64,000 nucleotides of DNA from VFMC01 sp050248155 (GTDB taxonomy: Bacteria > Actinomycetota > Acidimicrobiia > Acidimicrobiales > Ilumatobacteraceae): assembly GCA_050248155.1 (NCBI GenBank), contig JBFWSW010000012.1, forward strand, positions 1 to 64,000, written 5' to 3'. Shown here piece after piece: positions 43,195 through 50,982 of the stretch; within the stretch, counting starts at the first letter, position 1; each line of letters begins with the position of its first letter. The notes under the pieces were generated by a model. It had not been told where the DNA came from. It was given only the letters and a program-made list of their open reading frames with translations, and made no database searches. The position numbers and the translations under genes are program-made.

Positions 43195-44220
43195 ATGTCC
43201 AGGTCCGATCCACCCCGGCGACCCGCACCGCCTCGCACGACGCCCCCTCGCCGGCGGGTGAGCCGGGAGCGCTACATGATGCGGCGCATCGGCGCCCTCG
43301 TGCTGCTGGTCGCGCTCGGCGGCCTGATCGCCAAGGTCGGAGGTGCCCTGTTCGGTGCCGACGACACAGAGGCCGGTGGCGTCGACCCCGCTGAGACGAC
43401 GGTGGGCTCGTCGCCGATCGAGCTCCTCGACGACGCCGGGACCACGATCGCAGGCGGCAGCGTCGAGCCGGGTGACACCGCCGGCACGCAGGTACCGGGC
43501 GACACGACCCCGGCCACCGTCGACACCTCTCCCCATGTGCCAACAGCGGCAGAGCCGGCGGTGGTGCTGATCGCCGGCGACAGCGACGCCGGGACGTTCG
43601 GCCCGTACCTCGACACGCTGCTCGACGACACCGGTGTCGTGCAGACCACCCTCGACTACAAGGTGTCCACCGGCCTGGCTCGTCCCGACCAGGTCGACTG
43701 GCCCGCTCGGTTCCGCCAGATCATCCCCGAGATCGATCCCGACATCGTCGTCGTCACCTTCGGCGGCAACGACGCGCAGGGCCTGTCCGAGGTCGGCGGC
43801 AACTTCGTCGTCATGCAACCGACCGGCGAACCGGGGGGCGATCAGGAGTGGCGTGCCGAGTACGGCAAGCGGGTCGGCGAGGTCATGGACTACCTGTCGT
43901 CGGAAGGCCGCACGCTCGTCTGGGTCGGCATCCCGAACGACGACAACCCCGACGTCACGGCGCGGATGAAGGTGCAGGACGAGGTCGTGCGCGCGGAGGT
44001 GGCCAAGCGGCCGCAGGTGATGTTCGTCGACACGTGGAAGCGCTTCTCCGGGCGCGACGGCAACTGGGCCGAGTACGTGATCGATCCCCGCGACGGCCAG
44101 GGCAAGGACGTCCGGGCCGACGACGGCTTCCACCTCAACGTCGCCGGCGCCGAGATCCTCGCGCTCGACATCGCCGAGATCGTTCGTCAAGAGCTCGTCA
44201 ACCGCGGCGCAGCCATCTGA
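43195..44220 (+). CDS. SGNH/GDSL-like hydrolase, membrane-anchored
   Basis: 341 aa from ATG 43195 (ATG 43276 also possible). Basic N-tail, one transmembrane helix (~34-52), a Thr/Pro linker, then the hydrolase domain: block I VLIAGDSDAGTFG (~125), block III VVTFGGNDAQG, block V DDGFHLNVAG. This is the DUF459-like layout; members are thought to act on cell-envelope acyl groups. Asp replaces the residue that usually follows Ser in GDS(L). Divergent from the bmp lipoprotein across 120 bp that must hold both promoters. Confidence 0.8.
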   Translation: MSRSDPPRRPAPPRTTPPRRRVSRERYMMRRIGALVLLVALGGLIAKVGGALFGADDTEAGGVDPAETTVGSSPIELLDDAGTTIAGGSVEPGDTAGTQVPGDTTPATVDTSPHVPTAAEPAVVLIAGDSDAGTFGPYLDTLLDDTGVVQTTLDYKVSTGLARPDQVDWPARFRQIIPEIDPDIVVVTFGGNDAQGLSEVGGNFVVMQPTGEPGGDQEWRAEYGKRVGEVMDYLSSEGRTLVWVGIPNDDNPDVTARMKVQDEVVRAEVAKRPQVMFVDTWKRFSGRDGNWAEYVIDPRDGQGKDVRADDGFHLNVAGAEILALDIAEIVRQELVNRGAAI

Positions 44221-44351
44221 TCGACGGTTGATCGAGCGGCGGGAAGCCCCTGCTCGGTAGGCCGTTCGGCCCAATGCGCGGCGAGAAGCCACACCACCCC
44301 TCGTGGTCGGCGTACCGTTGGGCCGTGGCAGTGCGAGCAGCGGCATCCACC

Positions 44352-44906
44352 ATGCTGACGGGTTCGACGGTCCTGAAGCGGGCAATGGTGGTCGCCGCGC
44401 TCGCACTGCCCATCGTCATCGCCCCCCGTGTCGCCGGTGCGGCACCCGTTCCCGCCGTGACGTGCGCGTCGGAGGAATGGGTGTGGGCGGGCACAGCGTC
44501 GCTCGAGGCGACGGCAGCGGAGTTCGACACGGGCCTGATCGTCCCCGTCGTCATCGGGACGACGCTCACCGTGACCGGCGTGTCGGCCGACGGCCTCGAC
44601 AGCACCGGGCACGCTCGGCCGATGACCGTGCTGGTCGGAGGCACCGCCGCGACCTCCGGCGCGACGGTCCCGGGCGGACGCGTCGTGGTCGCCGGCGACG
44701 GACGAGCGGCCCAGCTGACCGGGGTGACAGTCGTGCTCGATCGGTGCGCGGAGGTCCAGTCCGCCGCGCCCGACGAGTCCGGCGCCGGGGCGCCGGACCT
44801 TCCCAACACCGGTGCCCGGCCCGATGCCACCTCGCTCGTCGGCGTCGCTGCCATCGCCGTGGGCACGGCGCTGATCGTCGCCGGGCGCCGCCGCCCCGCG
44901 GCCTGA
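44352..44906 (+). CDS. LPXTG-type surface protein
   Basis: 184 aa from ATG 44352, with a signal peptide ending near VAGAAP. The mature part is a beta-rich ~110-residue domain with two cysteines. Near the C-terminus LPNTG (~150-154) is followed by a hydrophobic helix (LVGVAAIAVGTALIVAG) and RRR, a complete sortase signal. Attached to the cell wall by sortase; no sortase gene is in this window. Other in-frame starts upstream (44274) would put extra residues before the signal peptide. Confidence 0.75.
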   Translation: MLTGSTVLKRAMVVAALALPIVIAPRVAGAAPVPAVTCASEEWVWAGTASLEATAAEFDTGLIVPVVIGTTLTVTGVSADGLDSTGHARPMTVLVGGTAATSGATVPGGRVVVAGDGRAAQLTGVTVVLDRCAEVQSAAPDESGAGAPDLPNTGARPDATSLVGVAAIAVGTALIVAGRRRPAA

Positions 44907-44910
44907 CGAA

Positions 44911-44964
44911 CCTCGAATCAGGGCACCCGGCGCCCGACACGGCCGTGTGCTGACCTGATTCGGG
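44911..44964. terminator. Inverted repeat between convergent genes
   Basis: CTCGAATCAGG (44912-44922) and CCTGATTCGGG (44954-44964) pair at 10 of 11 positions, just after the LPXTG gene's stop. Suits termination of that gene; no U-run. Confidence 0.4.
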
Positions 44965-45010
44965 CGAGGCACCGCCGAATGCGGGCAGGAGAGGCCCGAC
45001 GTGCGCCCGT

Positions 45011-45039
45011 GGCGCCCGCTTCTGCCCGGAGCGGGCGCC
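45011..45039 (-). terminator. Hairpin after the first crotonase gene
   Basis: A perfect 10-bp stem GGCGCCCGCT / AGCGGGCGCC with a 9-nt loop, beginning 13 bp past the stop of the minus-strand crotonase gene (45052). Confidence 0.5.
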
Positions 45040-45051
45040 GACCGCGACCCG

Positions 45052-45828
45052 CTACTGCTGCCGCCCGCGCGCCTGGATGGCGGCTCGCCGCTCGGCGACC
45101 TTGGACGGGTCGAACATCTCGGTGAACCAGCGGCGCGCGTCGCGGGCCTCGATCGCCCACCCGTCGCTCTCGGCGGTGATCTCGGCATACGTCCGCCGTA
45201 TCTGGCGCACGCCGGCCTGATCGTTGCCGATGATGTCGAGCGCCAGCCGGCGCGTGAACGGCATCAGCTCGTCGTGGGCGACGACGTGGTTGACGAGCCC
45301 CCACTCGAGCGCCTCCGTCGCGCTGAGGAAGTTGCCGGTGAAGCTCATCTCGCGGGCCCGGCGGACACCGATCGCCTGTGGCAGCAACACGGTGAGGCCC
45401 CAGCCGGGCATGACCCCGACGCGGCTGTGCGTGTCGCCGAACTTGGCCTCGGTCGACGCCACGAGGAAGTCGCAGTTGAGCGCGAGCTCGAACCCGCCCG
45501 TGATCGCGACCCCGTTGATCGCTCCGATGACCGGCTTGGACATGAACGGGAACGGGCCGCGATCGCGCTCGGCGCCGGCATCAGGTCCGACCTCGCCGCG
45601 GACGAGGCGATCCTGGCGCGATCCGAGCTCTTTCAAGTCGAGCCCGGCGCAGAACGCGGGATCTGCGCCGGTGAGGATGATGACGTCGACGTCGTCGCGC
45701 TCGTCGGCCTCGCGCATCAGCTCGGGCAGCAGGGCGCGGAGCTCGGTCGACATCGCGTTGCGCGCCTCGGGACGGTTGAGCGTGACGGTGGCGATGCGAT
45801 CGCTCACCTCGAGCAGGACGACGGACAT
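45052..45828 (-). CDS. Enoyl-CoA hydratase/isomerase family protein
   Basis: 258 aa. Crotonase motifs: LNRPEARNAMS, GADPAFCAGLDLKEL (oxyanion hole), AINGVAITGGFELAL (second oxyanion Gly). The usual catalytic Glu pair is changed: the segment DTHSRVGVMPGWG has no Glu where hydratases carry one, so the reaction may be an isomerase, hydrolase or decarboxylase. A longer loop (~70-90) precedes the INGVA strand. A second crotonase lies at 46.6 kb on the other strand. Confidence 0.9.
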   Translation of the reverse strand: MSVVLLEVSDRIATVTLNRPEARNAMSTELRALLPELMREADERDDVDVIILTGADPAFCAGLDLKELGSRQDRLVRGEVGPDAGAERDRGPFPFMSKPVIGAINGVAITGGFELALNCDFLVASTEAKFGDTHSRVGVMPGWGLTVLLPQAIGVRRAREMSFTGNFLSATEALEWGLVNHVVAHDELMPFTRRLALDIIGNDQAGVRQIRRTYAEITAESDGWAIEARDARRWFTEMFDPSKVAERRAAIQARGRQQ

Positions 45829-45884
45829 GCCCGCGATGCTCGCGCACCGGGTCGACCACGGGTGCAGCCGGCGGCCCGGTCCTC

Positions 45885-46517
45885 TCAGTCGCCGGTGTCC
45901 TCAGCGGGCAGGAAGCCCAACTTCAGGTCGCCCAGCTTGACGAGGGTCGCCGCGATCCAACCTCCGAGCGCGCCGAAGTGCTCGTCGAGCAACGTGCTGG
46001 CCCCGTCGGCGAGGGTCTGCTCGGCCAGCTCGTACAGGCCCTCGTATGTGACCTCGAGCGCGTACGCGGCGGCCGCCGCCTCACCTCCGGCACCTGCGTC
46101 GGCGCTGTCGGCATAGGTGATCTCGACCGTCGTGCCGGCCCGCTCGAGCCGCCCGTCCCCGATGAGCGGACTCGTCTCGGTGGCGATGTCGGCGACGATC
46201 CCGGGAGCGGGTTGCTGATCGAGGCGCTGGACCCGGAACACGATCTCGATCTCGATCGCCGGCAGTTGATCGAGCACCTCGTCGACGTACCACCGGCGGT
46301 ACGACGTCTGGCTCCACGTCGGCCAGTCGAACGTGACGTGCGCGACGACTCGAGGCGGCTGGCCCTCGCCGGGCAATCCGTAGCTCGTCTCCCAGCTGAG
46401 ATCGCCCAGCAGCACGTCGACCTGGAAGTGCTCGTCGAAGGCCTGCCGCTCGAGGAACGCGGACTCGAAGGCGTCGCGGAGCGCGCCGATGGCGTCGGTG
46501 AACACGTGGTCGAGCAC
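45885..46517 (-). CDS. Hypothetical protein
   Basis: 210 aa from GTG 46517. Soluble, acidic. A beta-rich region FQVDVLLGDLSWETSYGLPG ... VVAHVTFDWPTWSQTSYRRW and IEIEIVFRVQRL is followed by an Ala/Gly-rich stretch and an amphipathic C-terminal helix region. I recognise no family. It lies between the two crotonase genes, divergent from the second, but shows no link to acyl-CoA chemistry. Confidence 0.6.
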   Translation of the reverse strand: MLDHVFTDAIGALRDAFESAFLERQAFDEHFQVDVLLGDLSWETSYGLPGEGQPPRVVAHVTFDWPTWSQTSYRRWYVDEVLDQLPAIEIEIVFRVQRLDQQPAPGIVADIATETSPLIGDGRLERAGTTVEITYADSADAGAGGEAAAAAYALEVTYEGLYELAEQTLADGASTLLDEHFGALGGWIAATLVKLGDLKLGFLPAEDTGD

Positions 46518-46573
46518 GGCTCGACGCTAGTCGTCATGCGGAACGAGCCAGCCGACGATGTCAGAATCGAGAC

Positions 46574-47350
46574 ATGCCCCTCGTGCTCACCGAGATCACC
46601 CCGACTGCCGACGGCGCGGGCGCCGTGGCGACCCTCACCCTCAACAACCCCGACGAGCGCAACACGCTGACCGCGCCGATGGTCACCGAGATCGTCGCGG
46701 CCATGGACGCGATCGAGGCCGACGAACGGGTCGGCGCGGTCATCGTCACCGGTGCACCGCCCGCGTTCTGCGCTGGCGCCAACCTCGGCAACCTCGCGAC
46801 GTCGAGCTCGGACAGCCTCGGCTCGATCTACGAGGGGTTCCTGCGCATCGCCCGGAGCCCGCTCCCCACGCTCGCCGCCGTCAACGGTGCAGCGGTGGGC
46901 GCAGGGATGAACCTCGCGCTCGGTTGCGACGTCCGCCTTGCCGGTCGCCGGGCGAAGTTCGACACCCGGTTCTTGCAGATCGGCATCCACCCGGGCGGCG
47001 GCCACACCTGGATGCTGCGGCGCATCGTCGGGCCGCAGGCGACCTTCGCCGGCGTCGTGTTCGGTGAGGTCATGGACGGTGCCGAGGCCGAGCGCGTCGG
47101 CCTGGTCCACCGGTGCGTCGACGACGACTCCCTGCTCGCCGCCGCGCACGAGATGGCCGCCCGGGCGGCCGCCGCGCCACGCGAGCTGGTGATCGAGGTG
47201 AAGAAGACGATCCAGGCGATGGCCGACGTCGACACGCATCCGGACGCCGTGGCGCGCGAGCTCGATCCGCAGCTGTGGAGCACACGCCAGCCGTGGTTCG
47301 CCGAGCGCATCGCCGCGCTCCAGGCGAAGATCTCGTCGAAGTCCCGCTGA
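46574..47350 (+). CDS. Enoyl-CoA hydratase/isomerase family protein
   Basis: 258 aa. Crotonase fold: LNNPDERNTL, GAPPAFCAGANLGNL, AAVNGAAVGAGMNLALGCD, then FDTRFLQIGIHPGGGHTWML. As in the other crotonase, the standard Glu before the GIHPGGG turn is absent (Asp/Thr instead), so a non-hydratase reaction is likely. The C-terminal helix region VIEVKKTIQ is typical. Monocistronic; next gene starts 160 bp later. Confidence 0.9.
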   Translation: MPLVLTEITPTADGAGAVATLTLNNPDERNTLTAPMVTEIVAAMDAIEADERVGAVIVTGAPPAFCAGANLGNLATSSSDSLGSIYEGFLRIARSPLPTLAAVNGAAVGAGMNLALGCDVRLAGRRAKFDTRFLQIGIHPGGGHTWMLRRIVGPQATFAGVVFGEVMDGAEAERVGLVHRCVDDDSLLAAAHEMAARAAAAPRELVIEVKKTIQAMADVDTHPDAVARELDPQLWSTRQPWFAERIAALQAKISSKSR

Positions 47351-47510
47351 CGTCGGCCCTGGTCAGCGCCGAGTGGTCGACGAAGCGCGCAGAAAAGTTA
47401 CGAAAGACACCTACCGGAGGGCTGCCGCCTGCGCGTAGCGTTTGCTCACGGGAAGCTCACACAGCCCGTACGTACCGAGAATCGAACATCGTTCACATCG
47501 GAGGTACCAG

Positions 47511-47822
47511 ATGAGCCAGCGCCATCGCAGCGTCGAGGCGGCACCGCCGCCGAAGATGGATCTGCGGGCACACGCCCACAACGAGCGGCACCGCATCAAC
47601 AGCGAGCTGCAAGCCGTTGCCAGCCAGGTGAGCGCCGGGTTCGAACCCGACGACTGCCACGAGCCAGGTCGGGCGTGGGTGCCGATGCACCACCACGACA
47701 GCGAACGGGCGAAGTCGCAGGCCGCGAAGTCCGGCAAGCGACACTGGAAGATGAAGATGTGGAAGCGCCGGACCACGCTGCGGCGTGCTCGGGCGCAGGC
47801 GATGCGACTCGCCGGAGAATGA
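47511..47822 (+). CDS. Small basic protein of unknown function
   Basis: 103 aa from ATG 47511, with a strong GGAGGT (47500-47505) five nt upstream. His- and Arg-rich; helical middle NERHRINSELQAVASQV, then a His cluster (PMHHHDSER) and a very basic tail KSGKRHWKMKMWKRR. It may bind nucleic acid. No family recognised. The strong ribosome binding site and its own 160-bp upstream region suggest it is well expressed. Abuts the GNAT gene (convergent, 0 bp apart). Confidence 0.6.
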   Translation: MSQRHRSVEAAPPPKMDLRAHAHNERHRINSELQAVASQVSAGFEPDDCHEPGRAWVPMHHHDSERAKSQAAKSGKRHWKMKMWKRRTTLRRARAQAMRLAGE

Positions 47823-48461
47823 TCAGCTGATCCAGGCCGACGTCAGGTCGTGGCGGCGCTGCTGCCACTCCTCGGTCGTGATCGCGAATCGCATGTGGTC
47901 CTCCCATGCGCCGTTGATCTCGAGGTAGCGCAGCGCCACCCCTTCCTCACGGAGCTCGAGCTTCTCCATCACGCGCCGGCTGTTGGTGTTGCGCGGCACG
48001 ATGCAGATCTCGAGGCGGTGCAGGTGCAGCTCGTCGAAGGCGAACCGGCACAAGACGACGACGCCCTCGGCGATGTAGCCGTTGCCGGCACGGGCGCGGT
48101 CGATCCAGTACCCGACCGTGCCGGATTGCAGCGCGCCCCGGATGACGTTGTTGAGGTTGATCTCACCGGCGAACGCCTGATCGACGAACACACCGAACCC
48201 GAACGCCGTCCCCGCCTGTCGTTCGCGGTCGCGTGCGGCACAGCGCGACGCGAACGCGTCGCGTGACCGGGTGGGGTCGGCTGCTCGAGCGGCTCGCGTC
48301 GGCTCCCACGGCACCAGCCACCGCTCGTTGCGGACCCGCACCTCGCTGAACGCGTCGAAGTCGCCGACCGCGAGCGGGCGCATCATGACCCGCTTGCCGT
48401 ACAGGCGCAGCCCGCTGAGCGATGGCATCGACGGATGGCCGAACGGCGACGACGAGCTCAC
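47823..48461 (-). CDS. GNAT acetyltransferase, RimJ type
   Basis: 212 aa from GTG 48461, which overlaps the previous TGA (GTGA). RimJ/RimL pattern: LRLYGKRVMMRPLAVGDFDA, NLNNVIRGALQSGTVGYWID, GNGYIAEGVVVLCRFAFDEL (acetyl-CoA loop), LHRLEICIVPRNTNSRRVME and AWEDHMRFAITTEEW. Acetylates N-terminal amines, often of ribosomal proteins. Last of three coupled genes with DUF501 and a Ppx/GppA-like gene. Confidence 0.93.
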   Translation of the reverse strand: MSSSSPFGHPSMPSLSGLRLYGKRVMMRPLAVGDFDAFSEVRVRNERWLVPWEPTRAARAADPTRSRDAFASRCAARDRERQAGTAFGFGVFVDQAFAGEINLNNVIRGALQSGTVGYWIDRARAGNGYIAEGVVVLCRFAFDELHLHRLEICIVPRNTNSRRVMEKLELREEGVALRYLEINGAWEDHMRFAITTEEWQQRRHDLTSAWIS

Positions 48462-48922
48462 GGCATCACCATCACCGAGTCGAGCTGCAACCGTCGCATC
48501 ACCGCCACCATCGCGCAGCTGCCGGCGACGACCGACGCGACGAGATCGGTCGGCAAGCCGGGATTGCGAGCCCGCTCGGCTCGCGTCTCGGTGGCCAGTG
48601 TGCGGAAGACGTCCTCGGCGGCGTCGCGAGAGAGCATGAACGGCAGCGGGGCCTCGCCCCCCACTTCGACTGCGGCGATCGCGCGCGCATCGGCCCCCGC
48701 GACCTCGACGCCTGCGCCGACGATCGCGGGGGCGAGCCGGACGACGTCGTCCAGTTCGTCGGCCACCGCGGCGATCGCGTTCGTGAGCTCTTCGGGGCGT
48801 GGCGGATCGGTGCGCAGCTCGCGCTCGAGCAGCGTGTCGATCCCGATGGGCAGCACGAACGACTCGGCGCCGACGACGACGGCCATCTCGCTCGGGCCGA
48901 AGGAGATGCGCACGGCCGTCAC
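48458..48922 (-). CDS. Short Ppx/GppA-like protein
   Basis: 154 aa from GTG 48922, overlapping the DUF501 TGA (GTGA). The C-terminal stretch ERARNPGLPTDLVASVVAGS followed by MRRL resembles the end of Ppx/GppA phosphatases, which normally lie next to DUF501 in actinobacteria. Full Ppx/GppA proteins are ~300 aa with a DIGSNS.R and a phosphate-binding start; here that is replaced by AVRISFGPSEMAVVVGAE. So it is either a shrunken, probably inactive relative or an unrelated protein in the same place. Confidence 0.5.
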   Translation of the reverse strand: MTAVRISFGPSEMAVVVGAESFVLPIGIDTLLERELRTDPPRPEELTNAIAAVADELDDVVRLAPAIVGAGVEVAGADARAIAAVEVGGEAPLPFMLSRDAAEDVFRTLATETRAERARNPGLPTDLVASVVAGSCAMVAVMRRLQLDSVMVMP

Positions 48923-49383
48923 GGTGCACCACCGGGGTGAGCGGGCAGGTGAGCGGGAAGATGGGCGGCGACCCATGCGCCCACCGGATCGTCGCCCCCG
49001 GCCAGGTACCAGGCGTAGTGCGCGTGGAGGCACTTCACGCCCGTCCGGGTGCCGGCGACGCCTCCTTCGGGTCGAGGACCCGTGTGTGCCTTTTCGATGT
49101 CGGCGTCTCGTTCGGCGGCGTAGCGGCGGTGCGCGTCGGCGACCGCGACGGGGTCGATGGCGGCTTCGGCCTGTCGCACCCCGCCGGAGGATTCGAGACG
49201 GCTGACCGCCGCGACCTCGGTTCGGCCGACCAGCCAGTAGCGGGTGGGCATCGGCGTGCCGTCGTCGAGGAACGGCGCGTTGCGCAGCACCACCGGGTCG
49301 CCGTGGCGGTCTCGGACGACCACCTCGTAGGCGCCTTGCGGGCGCCGGCCGAGCAGGGCGTGGACGCGGTCGTCGTCACGCAT
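48919..49383 (-). CDS. DUF501 domain-containing protein
   Basis: 154 aa from ATG 49383. DUF501 pattern: VHALLGRRPQGAYEVVVRD, VLRNAPFLDDGTPMPTRYWL, LESSGGVRQAEA and the conserved GVKCLHAHYAWYLAGGDDPV with a Cys and several His. Function unknown. Usually found in a run eno - ftsB/divIC - DUF501 - ppx; here eno and ftsB are absent and CoxG lies upstream instead. Coupled to two downstream genes by 4-bp overlaps. Confidence 0.92.
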   Translation of the reverse strand: MRDDDRVHALLGRRPQGAYEVVVRDRHGDPVVLRNAPFLDDGTPMPTRYWLVGRTEVAAVSRLESSGGVRQAEAAIDPVAVADAHRRYAAERDADIEKAHTGPRPEGGVAGTRTGVKCLHAHYAWYLAGGDDPVGAWVAAHLPAHLPAHPGGAP

Positions 49384-49421
49384 CGGTGACCACGCGGTCG
49401 GGACCGGTCGGCGCCCGACGC

Positions 49422-50135
49422 TCAGCGACGGCGGAAGCGCCGCAGGACGAGCAGCAGCAGGACGAGCCCGCCGACCGCCGGGAGCAGGCGCTTCAGGACG
49501 GCCGTCCCAGCCAGGCCGGACAGCTCGACTGGCTCGGCGGCGGGCCCTTCGATCTTGCGGACCGTCGGCGCCGACGCGCCGTCACTCGCCGCCGGCTCGG
49601 CCGCCGGAGCGGTCGTGGGTGCGGATTCGGCTGCGGGCTCGGCGCTGTCGCCGGCCTGCTGGTCGGGGCTCGCCTGGTCGTCACCCTCTTGGTCGAGCAT
49701 CGTGTTCAGGTTGGTGGCGAACTGGGCCATCAGCTTCTTGCTGACGTCGGCCATGATGCCCCGCCCGAACTGGGCGACCTTGCCCGTGATGCGCAGATCG
49801 GTCTCGACCACGCATCGGGTCTGCGACTCGGAGATCGACTCGAGCTTGGCGGTGATCATCGCGTCGGCATTGCCCTTGCCGCCGGTGTCGCGACCCTCAC
49901 CGTGCAGCACAGCTCGATGCTGCTCGTCGTCGCGCTCGACGAACTTGGCCTGGCCCTTGAACGCCGTCGAGATCGCGCCGAGCTTCACCTTCACCACACC
50001 GCGGTAGACGTCACCCTCGACCTCCTCGAGCTGCGCGCCGGGGAGGCAGGGGGCGATGCGCTCGACGTGGGTGAGCACGGCCCAGGTCTGGTCGATCGGC
50101 CGATGGACCACGAAGTCGTTCACGAGCTTGTCCAT
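49422..50135 (-). CDS. CoxG-family SRPBCC protein with tail anchor
   Basis: 237 aa. The CoxG domain (~1-150) shows NDFVVHRPIDQTWAVLTHVE, CLPGAQLEEV, GEGRDTGGKGNADAMITAKL and GKVAQFGRGIM. A Pro/Ala/Glu linker (~155-205) leads to one C-terminal transmembrane helix (~213-230) and RRFRRR, so the domain faces the cytoplasm from the membrane. CoxG recruits CO dehydrogenase to the membrane in carboxydotrophs; no CoxMSL lies in this window. It overlaps the MocA-like gene by 16 bp. Confidence 0.88.
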   Translation of the reverse strand: MDKLVNDFVVHRPIDQTWAVLTHVERIAPCLPGAQLEEVEGDVYRGVVKVKLGAISTAFKGQAKFVERDDEQHRAVLHGEGRDTGGKGNADAMITAKLESISESQTRCVVETDLRITGKVAQFGRGIMADVSKKLMAQFATNLNTMLDQEGDDQASPDQQAGDSAEPAAESAPTTAPAAEPAASDGASAPTVRKIEGPAAEPVELSGLAGTAVLKRLLPAVGGLVLLLLVLRRFRRR

Positions 50136-50689
50136 CGGTGCAGATCCTCCAGGGTGTCGATGTCGGCCGCTGATCCCGGGCAGGGGACTTCGTGGACGAG
50201 GTGATGATGTTCGCGCAGCAACTCACGAGCGCCGTCATCGCCGTCGAGCGGCACCTCCGACCACAGCGATCGGTGGAGCCGGACGGGATGCGGACCTCGG
50301 CGACCATCATACGAGGCCACGACGATCCGGTGCTCGGGCGATGCGCCCGCGACGAGGCGCCACGCCTCCGCGGGGATGAAGGGTTGGTCGCCGAGGGCGA
50401 GCACCGCCTCGTCGGCGCCGAGCGCTGTCGCGGCGTCGAGTGCGGCGACGAGTGAGGTGGCCTGGCCGAGATGCCACCGCTCGTTCACCACGAGTGAGAC
50501 CGACCTCTCGTCGAGACCGAGGTCGACGGCTCCGGCGACCACGACGACCGGACCGATCCCGCTGTCCACCGCGTGGTGCACCGCGTGGTCGACGACCCGC
50601 CGGCCGGACAGGGGAGTGAGGAGCTTGTGCACCGTTCCCGCGAATCGGCTGCCTCCCCCAGCAGCGAGGACGACGGCCACCGTGCGCAC
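50120..50689 (-). CDS. MocA/MobA-like nucleotidyltransferase
   Basis: 189 aa from GTG 50689. Nucleotide-binding start VVLAAGGGSRFAG and VHKLL, then VVNERWHLGQATSL, LALGDQPFI (metal Asp) and GPHPVRLHRSLW. MocA transfers CMP to molybdopterin to make MCD for the xanthine-oxidase family. With CoxG it suggests maturation of a molybdenum hydroxylase encoded elsewhere. The gene precedes CoxG and overlaps it by 16 bp. Confidence 0.9.
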   Translation of the reverse strand: MRTVAVVLAAGGGSRFAGTVHKLLTPLSGRRVVDHAVHHAVDSGIGPVVVVAGAVDLGLDERSVSLVVNERWHLGQATSLVAALDAATALGADEAVLALGDQPFIPAEAWRLVAGASPEHRIVVASYDGRRGPHPVRLHRSLWSEVPLDGDDGARELLREHHHLVHEVPCPGSAADIDTLEDLHRWTSS

Positions 50690-50982
50690 GCCACGAGGCT
50701 AGGAGTTGCAGGCGCACACGCCATCAGTCACATGACGAATCCGTGACGCCCGACTTGAAGATTGCGGTTTCGTGACGATATGTTCGGTTTCGTTACGGCG
50801 GAAGCGATGACCGGTCCCGGTCATCGGGCGGCGTGGCTCAGCGGACGGGCGCTCTCGTACGGCGGTCCGGCTGCGTCCGAAGACGGTGTCTCGTGGTGCT
50901 TCGCGCCTCGTGCCCTTCGGAGGGCAGCAACACATGTCGGCACGCCGAGCCGGCATGGTGACCAAGGAGTACCAGGCGCTTC
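50690..50982 (+). promoter_or_regulatory. Regulatory region before the NlpC/P60 gene
   Basis: 293 bp without a gene. Three similar boxes, CGTGACG (50742-50748), CGTGACG (50771-50777) and CGTTACG (50791-50797), are followed by a 22-bp near-perfect palindrome: CGATGACCGG-TC-CCGGTCATCG (50805-50826). A long untranslated leader would remain. Direct GT(G/T)AC boxes before cell-wall hydrolase genes recall MtrA-type control in actinobacteria; that link is inference. Confidence 0.5.

Noticed and set aside
50827..50982. c-di-AMP (ydaO-type) riboswitch before the NlpC/P60 gene
   Set aside because: Such switches often precede these genes, but the conserved GGGTGAA-like core and paired repeats are not seen.
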